Origin: JAKQDH01 sp029558835 | GTDB lineage: Bacteria > Planctomycetota > Phycisphaerae > UBA1845 | Length of the DNA stretch: 64,000 nucleotides | Reading direction: 5' to 3' | Assembly (NCBI GenBank): GCA_035356615.1 | Contig: DAOQSN010000008.1 | Coordinates: 62,001 to 126,000, forward strand | Shown here: positions 7,587 to 14,676 of the stretch, one piece after another | Position numbering within the stretch: the stretch's first letter is position 1 | How the letters are laid out: the number at the start of each line of letters is the position of its first letter | Notes under the pieces: model-generated | The model's database searches: none | What the model was told of the DNA's origin: nothing | Seen by the model: the letters and a program-made list of their open reading frames with translations, nothing else | Position numbers and translations under genes: made by a program

Positions 7587-7969
7587 CCGTGTCGCCCGTG
7601 CTGCGGGAGCACATCCGGATGGCGTCGTGCTTTTACCGCTTGGCGGTGGCGCGGGACGGGGCCTGGGTGCGCGTGGACGACTTCGCGCTGCCGGCGGGCT
7701 TCAACGTGCCGGTCACGCAGGTGCTCGCAAGCCTCCCTCCGGACTACCCGCTGCGCGCGCCGGGGGTGCTGCCCTGGGGCCTCTTCCTCCGGCCGGGGCT
7801 GCGGTACCACGGCCGCTGCCACCCGAACATCGTCGAGGGCCAGGGGCCCGGCTGGGGCGCGTGGTCGTGGCTGTGCATCTTGCGCGTGGCGTGGGACCCG
7901 CGCCGGGATGACTTGCTGCGGTGCCTTGAGATGGTCCGGGCGGTTTTGTCGGCCCCGTCGGGGTGGTGA
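7583..7969 (+). CDS. prokaryotic E2-like ubiquitin-conjugating enzyme (UBC fold)
   Basis: 128 residues from a GTG that overlaps the stop of the ubiquitin-like gene (GTGA). It shows the E2 order of motifs: PPDYPLRAPGV (residues 52-62, the YPxxxP turn), HPNI at 80-83, and WLCIL with the presumed catalytic Cys98, then AWDPRRDDLLRCL, as in the W-x-P and helix of the UBC fold. The HPN triplet and the Cys 16 residues after it are what one expects in an active E2. It is shorter than eukaryotic E2s (about 150) and lacks their C-terminal helices. It should accept the thioester-linked ubiquitin-like protein from an E1, yet none is seen in the operon. The family assignment is strong; the reaction is inferred. 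Confidence 0.9.
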   Translation: MTVSPVLREHIRMASCFYRLAVARDGAWVRVDDFALPAGFNVPVTQVLASLPPDYPLRAPGVLPWGLFLRPGLRYHGRCHPNIVEGQGPGWGAWSWLCILRVAWDPRRDDLLRCLEMVRAVLSAPSGW

Positions 7970-7979
7970 GGTGTGCTGT

Positions 7980-9257
7980 ATGTTCGAGCCGTGCAACCAA
8001 CTGAGTGTGCCGCCGGGGCCGCGGACTGTTCTCCGGTTCGTCGGGAACGGGTTTGGCGTCCTGCGCGACCACCTGACGGCGGATCCCAGTCGTGAGCAGT
8101 TCGCGTTCCTGCTGGCCCGGCCGGTTGCGACCGCGGACGGCGTGCTGCTGCTCGTGCTGGATGTGCTGCTGCCCGAGCCGCAGGACCTGGTCGCGCAGTC
8201 TGGGTTCGGTGTCGAGCCGCGACCGGAGTTTCAGGCGCTGGTGTATCTGCTTGCCGAGCAGCAGGGCCTCGTCGTGCTCGATGCGCACACGCACGTCTGC
8301 GATGGGCCACCCTCGTTCAGCCCGGTGGACTGGGCCGCCGCGCGGGCCAATGCGCGCTACATCGTGGAACGGTTCCCGCCGCCCACGACGCTCGGCCTGG
8401 TTGTGTTCAACCGCGGGCTGACCGCCTGTGACGGCATGCTGTTCGAGCGCGACCGCGCCGCGTTCGCCGCGATCACCGAACTGCAAGCCGTGGGGGCCGG
8501 CCTCACCATCCAGAGGACTGCAGAGGCGAGGGATGGTGCGCCAGTTGATGAGCGCTACGCCCGCCAGCGGCTCGTGCCGGGCTGGAACCAGACCGGGCTG
8601 GAACATCGACGATGTGGAAATCTGGGCCGGTGTGAATACGACGGACTTGGTCGCCGACCTCAATGGCGACGGCGTCGTGGACATCCAAGACTTTGCCGTG
8701 CTGGCGGACTGCCTGACGGGGCCGGAAGTGCCGCCGGCAACCGGCTGCGAGAACGCGGACCTCGATCAGGACGTGGACGTGGACCTGGCGGACTTCAGCG
8801 TGTTCCAGTTGCACTTCGGGGCGGGCCGGTGGCCTGCAACGCTGCCGTGCGGGAGATTGAGAAACAAGGCGAGCGGGACTGTCATTCGCCGCCGCGGGAA
8901 TCCCGCTCGGACCTGCGCCATTTGGCTGGGATGTTGCCCGCGTTCCATTTCTTGTATGCCGCCTGTAGCTCCCTGAGTCGCTCCGGTTCCTGCGCGGCGA
9001 GGTCAGTCTCCTCGCCCACGTCCCGGCTCAGGTTGAAGAGCTGCGGCGCGCTCCGACGCCGGGCAACGACCTTCCAGTCGCCTGCGCGCACCGCGGATTG
9101 CCGTCCGAAGCGCCAGAACAAGGCATCGTGGGGCGTGTCCTTCTTGCCGTGGAGGAAGGGCACGAGGTCGATACCATCGAGCTGCATCGCGGGTCGTACC
9201 GGGATACCGGCGGCCGCCAGTGCCGTCGCGTGGATGTCGAGCGACACCACCGGGTAA
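7980..9257 (+). CDS. JAB/JAMM metallopeptidase with damaged 3' end
   Basis: The ORF starts at ATG 7980 (a GTG at 7971 is also possible), 10 bases after the E2 stop. The JAMM zinc site is visible: E39 in REQFAFLL, H103-x-H105, S114 and D117 (HTHVCDGPPSFSPVD). Spacing from the second His to the Asp is one residue longer than in AMSH-type enzymes. Such peptidases remove or mature ubiquitin-like tails, here probably the RRGA end of the modifier. The authentic part is about 180 residues (to near base 8520, ending ...LTIQR). Beyond that the frame is open to 9257 only because it reads out of frame through a dockerin gene remnant and the antisense of the sulfatase, so the natural end has been lost or is unclear. 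Confidence 0.85.
   Translation: MFEPCNQLSVPPGPRTVLRFVGNGFGVLRDHLTADPSREQFAFLLARPVATADGVLLLVLDVLLPEPQDLVAQSGFGVEPRPEFQALVYLLAEQQGLVVLDAHTHVCDGPPSFSPVDWAAARANARYIVERFPPPTTLGLVVFNRGLTACDGMLFERDRAAFAAITELQAVGAGLTIQRTAEARDGAPVDERYARQRLVPGWNQTGLEHRRCGNLGRCEYDGLGRRPQWRRRRGHPRLCRAGGLPDGAGSAAGNRLRERGPRSGRGRGPGGLQRVPVALRGGPVACNAAVREIEKQGERDCHSPPRESRSDLRHLAGMLPAFHFLYAACSSLSRSGSCAARSVSSPTSRLRLKSCGALRRRATTFQSPARTADCRPKRQNKASWGVSFLPWRKGTRSIPSSCIAGRTGIPAAASAVAWMSSDTTG
8580..8976 (+). pseudogene. C-terminal remnant of a secreted dockerin protein
   Basis: In the frame starting at 8428, from about 8585, the sequence reads GWNIDDVEIWA followed by a pair of planctomycete-type dockerin Ca-binding motifs (ADLNGDGVVDIQDFAVLADCL and DLDQDVDVDLADFSVF). 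These are normally the last 80-100 residues of large exported proteins. No N-terminal part, signal peptide or start exists upstream, where the JAB gene lies in a different frame. The reading frame continues to 8976 over the sulfatase stop. It is best read as a gene cut by the arrival of the ubiquitin-like cassette or by a deletion. Confidence 0.65.
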
Positions 9258-10300
9258 TCATACGTACGGTCCGCCGGCACGTGGCCGTGCCACTGCATGA
9301 GGAACGGGATTCGAATGCCGCCCTCGTAGACCTGCCCCTTGTAGCCCCGTAATGGGTCATTGCGCGACGTGGTTTGCCAGGTCGGGCCACCATTGTCGCT
9401 CAGGAAGAAGATGAGCGTGCGGTCGTCGAGCCGGTACTCGCGGAGCTTGCCGAGCACGCCGCCGACCGCGTCGTCCATGGCGGTGAGCATGGTGGCGTAC
9501 GTCCGCCGTGTCTCGTCCTTGATGTCCTTCACGCGGTCACGCACCTTGGCGCTGGCCTGCAAGGGGGAGTGCACCGCGTTGAACGGCAAGTAGAGGAAGA
9601 AGGGCTGGTCGTTGTGGCGGTCGATAAACGCCATCGCCTCGCGGGCGAATGCGTCGGTCAGGTACTCCTTCTCGGTGACGGGTATCGTGCCGCGCAGTAG
9701 AGGATTGGTCCGTCGGGATATCGTCGGATCATAGTCGTGAGCGCCAGTCAAGAACCCGAAGAACTCGTCGAAGCCCCGCTCAGTCGGCCGCAGCCCCTCA
9801 CGATAGCCGACGTGCCATTTGCCGAACATGCCCGTGGCGTAGCCGGCCCGTTTGAGCCGCTCCGCGAGCGTTAGCTCTTCCCGTGGCAACCCAAAATCCT
9901 CGGAGGCCTCATGCTCCGGGCCGGGGTTGTGCTCGAAGCCGAACCGCTGCTGATAACGACCGGTGAGCAGGCCGGCCCGTGTCGGCGCGCAGATCGGGCA
10001 GGTCACGTAGCCGCTGGTGAAGCGCACGCCGCGTTTCGCGATCGAGTCGATGCGCGGCGTGGCGATGTCGCGGCAGCCCTGCACGCCGAGGTCGGCGTAG
10101 CCTAGATCGTCGGCGAGCAACAGCACGATGTTGGGCCGGGATGGCTGCGTTGACGCCGCTTGCGCTGCGAATGCGCGCGGCAGCAGACTGCCTGCCGCCA
10201 GCAGCCCGGCAGACGTTGCGCCCGCCCGCGTGAGAAACTCCCGCCGCGTCAACTGGATAACGTCTGTGATGATGGTCGGGTCGGATGCCGCGCTCGCCAT
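8882..10300 (-). CDS. Tat-exported arylsulfatase (formylglycine type)
   Basis: 472 residues from the ATG at 10300, which has GAGGAG 6 bases before it; the upstream in-frame extension has no such support. A twin-arginine signal (TRREFLTRAG, RR at 19-20) is followed by a hydrophobic stretch. The sulfatase core starts with RPNIVLLLADDLGYAD, and the signature C104-A-P-T-R108 at residues 104-108 is the Cys converted to formylglycine. It hydrolyses sulfate esters, with Ca in the site, most likely on polysaccharides in the periplasm. The adjacent radical-SAM gene upstream (13-base gap) is the likely maturase. The substrate cannot be told. Confidence 0.95.
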   Translation of the reverse strand: MASAASDPTIITDVIQLTRREFLTRAGATSAGLLAAGSLLPRAFAAQAASTQPSRPNIVLLLADDLGYADLGVQGCRDIATPRIDSIAKRGVRFTSGYVTCPICAPTRAGLLTGRYQQRFGFEHNPGPEHEASEDFGLPREELTLAERLKRAGYATGMFGKWHVGYREGLRPTERGFDEFFGFLTGAHDYDPTISRRTNPLLRGTIPVTEKEYLTDAFAREAMAFIDRHNDQPFFLYLPFNAVHSPLQASAKVRDRVKDIKDETRRTYATMLTAMDDAVGGVLGKLREYRLDDRTLIFFLSDNGGPTWQTTSRNDPLRGYKGQVYEGGIRIPFLMQWHGHVPADRTYDYPVVSLDIHATALAAAGIPVRPAMQLDGIDLVPFLHGKKDTPHDALFWRFGRQSAVRAGDWKVVARRRSAPQLFNLSRDVGEETDLAAQEPERLRELQAAYKKWNAGNIPAKWRRSERDSRGGE

Positions 10301-10313
10301 GAGCAACTCCTCA

Positions 10314-11477
10314 TCAGTGTGAATGAACCGCACCACGCGTGCCGCGCGCTCCAGGCGGTAGCTCGGTGCGAACCTCCGCAGCCAGCCGCTCAAGGTGCGG
10401 GGCTGCGTGCTGGAAGAACCGCTTCCAGCCGGCGCACAGGACGTTCTGCACTTCGGTCGCCCCTTGCATGCCGATTCGGTGCCGCGGACACCCGCCGTGG
10501 CACAGGTCCAGGTACTGGCAGCCGGCACAGGCGTCCGGCCATTCCAGCTTCTTTCGTCCGAATGCGGCGTAGGCCGGGGACTGCCGGAGCCGCTCCCAGG
10601 TGTCGGCGTGGATGCTGCCAAGCTTAAGTTCGCGCTGCACGAAGAAATCGCACGGGAACACGTCGCCGTTGTACTCCACGACCAGGCACTGACAGCAGTC
10701 GTTGTCCATCATGCAGTCGGTTGGCCGGCCGAGGACCAGCTTGTGGATGATCGAGTCGAAGAGCCGGACGGACACCCGGCGCGCGTCCCGGGGGTGCCAT
10801 TCATCGAACAGCTCGCATAGGAATTGCCCCCAGGCCTCTCCGGTAACCGCGCAGGGCTGTAGCTGTCCGCGCGCGTCGAACTCGACACAGGGGATGTACT
10901 GGTGGAAGAGCAATCCCTGGTCGCAGAGATAGCGATAGACCTCACGTGCGCGGCCGACGTTGGCCGCGGTTACCAGCGTAAGGACATTGAACTCGACACC
11001 GGCGCGGCGTAGGCAGCCGATGCCGCGTATGACCGCAGCGTGTGTGCCGGCTCCGGCGCCGGTGTGTCGGTAAGCGTCGTGCACCTGGCCCGGACCATCC
11101 AGGCTCACGCCGACCAGGAAGCGGTACTCGGCCAAGTGGTGGGCCAGCGCTTTGGTGATCAACGTCGCGTTGGTTTGCAGGCCGTTCGCGATGATTGAGC
11201 CGGGACGGCCATGCTGCTGCTGAAGGTCCGTGACGCGGCGGAAGAACTCGAGGCCCAGCAGCGTCGGCTCGCCGCCCTGCCAGATGAAGCTGTAGGTCGG
11301 TTGGTCGGTAGCCAGGTAGCTGGCGACAAGCTGCTCGAGCGTCGCATCCGACATGCGATGCACGGCTTCGTCGGGATAGAGCTGCAGGTGGTCGAGGTAG
11401 AAGCAGTACTCGCAGCACAGGTTGCAGTCGGCCGAGACCGGCTTGACGAGGAGCGAGAATGGCCGCGACAGATCCAT
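10314..11477 (-). CDS. anaerobic sulfatase-maturating radical SAM enzyme
   Basis: 387 residues. The radical SAM triad CxxxCxxC is C18-C22-C25 (ADCNLCCEYCFY). Later Cys clusters (CMMDNDCCQC, and CAGCQYLDLCHGGC near residue 325-345) form the SPASM-type auxiliary iron-sulfur sites. The FIWQGGEPTLLG and VGVSLDGPG stretches are typical of the anSME family. It oxidises Cys (or Ser) in the sulfatase motif CxPxR to formylglycine, and the sulfatase gene follows after 13 bases. Its ATG lies 9 bases after the stop of the FG-GAP gene, so the three genes probably share a transcript. Confidence 0.93.
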   Translation of the reverse strand: MDLSRPFSLLVKPVSADCNLCCEYCFYLDHLQLYPDEAVHRMSDATLEQLVASYLATDQPTYSFIWQGGEPTLLGLEFFRRVTDLQQQHGRPGSIIANGLQTNATLITKALAHHLAEYRFLVGVSLDGPGQVHDAYRHTGAGAGTHAAVIRGIGCLRRAGVEFNVLTLVTAANVGRAREVYRYLCDQGLLFHQYIPCVEFDARGQLQPCAVTGEAWGQFLCELFDEWHPRDARRVSVRLFDSIIHKLVLGRPTDCMMDNDCCQCLVVEYNGDVFPCDFFVQRELKLGSIHADTWERLRQSPAYAAFGRKKLEWPDACAGCQYLDLCHGGCPRHRIGMQGATEVQNVLCAGWKRFFQHAAPHLERLAAEVRTELPPGARGTRGAVHSH

Positions 11478-11486
11478 GTCGGTGTG

Positions 11487-14400
11487 CTACCCCGGGTGGA
11501 CTTCGCTGACGGCCCGTGTGGTTAGATTCACATCGAAGAACCTGTCGGCACGACCGCCATCGATCGTGATCTTCCGACCGCTGAGCGTGGTGATCGTCAG
11601 GTCCACCTCCTTGACGCCGCCCAAGCCGAAATGCGCCTCCAGCGCGCCGCCGCTCTTGTAGCTGTGGTTGGCGGCGATGACCCGCGTGCCGAGCAGCTTG
11701 TTCGTCTTCGGCTCGCGGGCCTCCACGCGGGCCCCGATCAGTTCCGCGTCCGTCAGGCCGCTGAATCGCAGCCGCAGCCAGTGATTCTGCCGCCCGCCGT
11801 GCAGCCCCGTGTTCCAATAGACCTTGCTCTCGTACCGCGCCATGCTCAGCGCTGGGCCTGAGTTATCGGGATCGGCGGCAAAGACCAGGTCCAGCAGGCC
11901 GTCATTGTTGAGGTCGGCGGCCTCTCCGCAGATGCCGGAGCCATCCAGGCCGCTGAAGGCGGTCGGTTTGGGCTCGAAAGAGCCGTCACCGCGATTCATG
12001 AACAGAAGCGCGCGGGCTTCGAGGTTCGGCGATTCATGGCGATCCAGAACTACGAGGTCCTCCCAGCCGTCGTTGTCAAAGTCGCCAAACACCGCGTCGG
12101 CGAAATACGGCCGGCGGTCGCCGGGTTGCAGGGCGGCGCCGAGGCGGCCTTGCGGCTCTGGCGCGTCGAAGAGCTTGCACCAGTCACGATAGACCCAGTT
12201 CAGCGCATCCAGCCCGGCGGCATGGGTCGCTTCCTCGAACTGGAAACCGCCTCTGTTCCGCCAGAACCGACCGCTGACGTATTCCGCCCGCGGCGCCCAG
12301 CCCGGACTGGCCGGCCCGACCGCCAACACATCCAGCAGGCCGTCGCTGTCCACGTCGGCCAGCGAGATATAGGGCAATCCCGGGGCCTTGCCGACCGCCG
12401 TGAGGGTCTTCTTGTCATCACTGAGCTTAAGGTGGGCCTCACAGGCCAGGCCGTTGCCCGCAACCGTCTCAAACCGCAGCTCGCCCGTTTCGACGAGCAG
12501 GTTCTTCCAGCAAAACACGCCCTGGCGGTATTCGACCGGGGTGTAAGGCGCATCATAATCGCGCACGTCTACATGGAACGACTGCACGAGGTCGAGATCA
12601 CCGTCGTTGTCCAGGTCGCGCAGGTTGATATCGGGACCAGCCTTGTCCTTCTCGCTGTCGTGGTAGAAACCACCGAAGTCGGGAACAAGGTCGGTGCCGC
12701 CAATGTCCTCAAAGCGGCCATCCTCGAACTTGGCGCCTTTCGGCTTGAAGACGTAGAGCCGGGTGTGCGGAAACCCGCCCATCGCGTCCTTGATGTTGTC
12801 GCAGCCGACCGCGATGTCGAGCCAGCCGTCCCTGTTTAGGTCGCCGATGCTGGGCTGGCGGTTGTAGGCCTGTTCATTCTGGATGCCCATCTTTGTTGAG
12901 ACGTCTCGGAAGACATCCCACGCGCCATCGCTGATATACAGGCCGTTTCCGGTTTTCTGGTCGCGCGGATTGGACTCACCGCCGGACATCTGGGCGTGCC
13001 GGGTCACGAGCAGGTCAAGAAAACCGTCGCCGTTGAAGTCGGCCAGATTGGGCACCTGGCCACGCCCGAAACGCTCCGGGGTTACCTGCGAGTCCAGGAT
13101 CCTGATCGTGTGCGGCCGGAAGCGGAAGTCGCCCTCGTTGATGAACACGCGCAGCTTCTCGCCGGCACGCCAACGTCCGCCCGTGCCGCGCGGCGCGGAG
13201 TAGGTGGCCACGATATCGACGAGGCCGTCCTGGTTCAGGTCTGCGATGGCGACGCCGTTCATGCCCTCCTGAAGATCGGTGAGGCCGGGAACGCAGATAC
13301 TCTCGAAGAGCTGGCCGCGCCCGGCCGCGTCGCGCGTGGCGTCATTGTCAGGCATCTTCTTCAGCGGCGGCTCGCCCGGGCGCTGCTCGGTGACTTCCTC
13401 CGTGTGCGGGGTCGGCTCGATGTCACCATAGCGGTCCCGCAACCGTTCCCAGGCTGATTGGCGACGCCGAGGAGCTCGCCCCTCGCGCTCGTCGGCCGCA
13501 GGTTCTTTGCTCTCCTCTCGGGAGAGGGCCGCGGGCCGGGTTCTTGCAGTCTTGGCGGCGTCTGCAGGCGCCTGTTCGATGTAGATGCGGTTCCCGTCGG
13601 GATCGGTAACCAGCAACCGCTTCTCGCCGTCGACCTTCGCGCCGCGTTTCATCAACCCGGTGCGCGCGGCGGCAAGGTCGGCCACGCGTAACGTCACGCT
13701 GCGCAGTCCCGGCGCATCCTGCCCGGCATCGGCGTCCTTGGGGCGCTGCCCCTCTGGCGAGGAGAACTTGATCCGCCCAGCGCCGGTGGCGAACAGGTAC
13801 ATCTTCATGCTTAACGGCGGCGGCAGGTTCCACGGATCGAATTCTGCCAGGCCCAGCGTCTCACCATAGAACTCCCGCGCCGCCGCGTCGTCGCTGACGC
13901 CCATGCCCCAGGTGAACGTCTCGCCCGACGCGCTGCGCGGCACGCCCATGATCTCGACGATGTTGCCGTCGGGGTCGCGCGTCATGCTGACGTTAGCGCC
14001 CTTGACCGGCGCCAGATAGCCGGCCTGGACGAGCCGCTCGCTGACGGTGGCGGGATCATCGAACCAGAGCGAGAACCAGCGAAAGCCGTTGGACGCAAGC
14101 ATCTGCCTCATCGGATTGCCTGTGGCCGGTTCGGGCTTGTCGCCGGGGACCTTCCGCAGGCGCAGGTAGCAGCCGGCCCACTCCAGCAGGGCGCCTTTCT
14201 GGGCGTCGGCCGGCTCGACCTCCCGCATGCCGATGCCGTCGCGGTAGAACTTCGCGCACGCCTCGACATCGCGCACGCAGAGTTCAAACACTGCGTCCAC
14301 AACCTGGAGCTCACCCTCGCTGAGTGAAGAGGCTTCTGATGCCGGCTGAGTCGTGCCCCGCCGCGCCGCGCGGCGGTCGAGGTAGTAAGCGCGGGCTTCC

Positions 14401-14615
14401 TCCAGCGTGACGAAACCGTCACCGTTCCGGTCGATCTGCCGGAACAACGGCTCGGGATACTCCTCGGCGCTGACCTTGCCATCGCCATTGCGGTCAAGTT
14501 GCTCGAAACGCTCCACCAGCGAACCGGGCCGCGTCGTCTGCTGCGCCCGTGCTGCGTGTACTGATGCGGCCGCGATGACGAGTATTGCGAGAACGCATCG
14601 TGAGTTGTTAGTCAT
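11487..14615 (-). CDS. EF-hand / VOC / FG-GAP fusion protein with ASPIC-UnbV end
   Basis: 1042 residues. A signal peptide (residues 1-24) is followed by two EF-hands (DRNGDGKVSAEEY and DRNGDGFVTLEEA, about residues 38-75). Two glyoxalase/VOC-like modules follow at about 105-225 and 230-350 (VFELCVRDVEAC, TRDPDGNIVEIMG, VTDPDGNRIYIEQ). Then a Lys/Arg/Glu-rich linker leads into FG-GAP/VCBS beta-propeller repeats (ADLNQDGLVDIV, ADFNGDGFLDLL, GDLNRDGWLDIAV, and others, about 450-930) and a C-terminal ASPIC/UnbV domain. VOC domains coupled to a Ca-binding propeller in one exported protein is unusual. Function unknown; it is upstream of the sulfatase genes and may bind carbohydrate. Confidence 0.88.
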   Translation of the reverse strand: MTNNSRCVLAILVIAAASVHAARAQQTTRPGSLVERFEQLDRNGDGKVSAEEYPEPLFRQIDRNGDGFVTLEEARAYYLDRRAARRGTTQPASEASSLSEGELQVVDAVFELCVRDVEACAKFYRDGIGMREVEPADAQKGALLEWAGCYLRLRKVPGDKPEPATGNPMRQMLASNGFRWFSLWFDDPATVSERLVQAGYLAPVKGANVSMTRDPDGNIVEIMGVPRSASGETFTWGMGVSDDAAAREFYGETLGLAEFDPWNLPPPLSMKMYLFATGAGRIKFSSPEGQRPKDADAGQDAPGLRSVTLRVADLAAARTGLMKRGAKVDGEKRLLVTDPDGNRIYIEQAPADAAKTARTRPAALSREESKEPAADEREGRAPRRRQSAWERLRDRYGDIEPTPHTEEVTEQRPGEPPLKKMPDNDATRDAAGRGQLFESICVPGLTDLQEGMNGVAIADLNQDGLVDIVATYSAPRGTGGRWRAGEKLRVFINEGDFRFRPHTIRILDSQVTPERFGRGQVPNLADFNGDGFLDLLVTRHAQMSGGESNPRDQKTGNGLYISDGAWDVFRDVSTKMGIQNEQAYNRQPSIGDLNRDGWLDIAVGCDNIKDAMGGFPHTRLYVFKPKGAKFEDGRFEDIGGTDLVPDFGGFYHDSEKDKAGPDINLRDLDNDGDLDLVQSFHVDVRDYDAPYTPVEYRQGVFCWKNLLVETGELRFETVAGNGLACEAHLKLSDDKKTLTAVGKAPGLPYISLADVDSDGLLDVLAVGPASPGWAPRAEYVSGRFWRNRGGFQFEEATHAAGLDALNWVYRDWCKLFDAPEPQGRLGAALQPGDRRPYFADAVFGDFDNDGWEDLVVLDRHESPNLEARALLFMNRGDGSFEPKPTAFSGLDGSGICGEAADLNNDGLLDLVFAADPDNSGPALSMARYESKVYWNTGLHGGRQNHWLRLRFSGLTDAELIGARVEAREPKTNKLLGTRVIAANHSYKSGGALEAHFGLGGVKEVDLTITTLSGRKITIDGGRADRFFDVNLTTRAVSEVHPG

Positions 14616-14676
14616 GGCTCACCTTTCTCCGAAACGAGCGCGGCCTGCCGGTGGGTGATCATCGGCAACCCTTTGC

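Noticed and set aside
8428..8976. JAB-dockerin fusion as a real protein
   Set aside because: The dockerin motifs are in a different frame from the JAB domain and overlap the sulfatase stop, so no single chain contains both.
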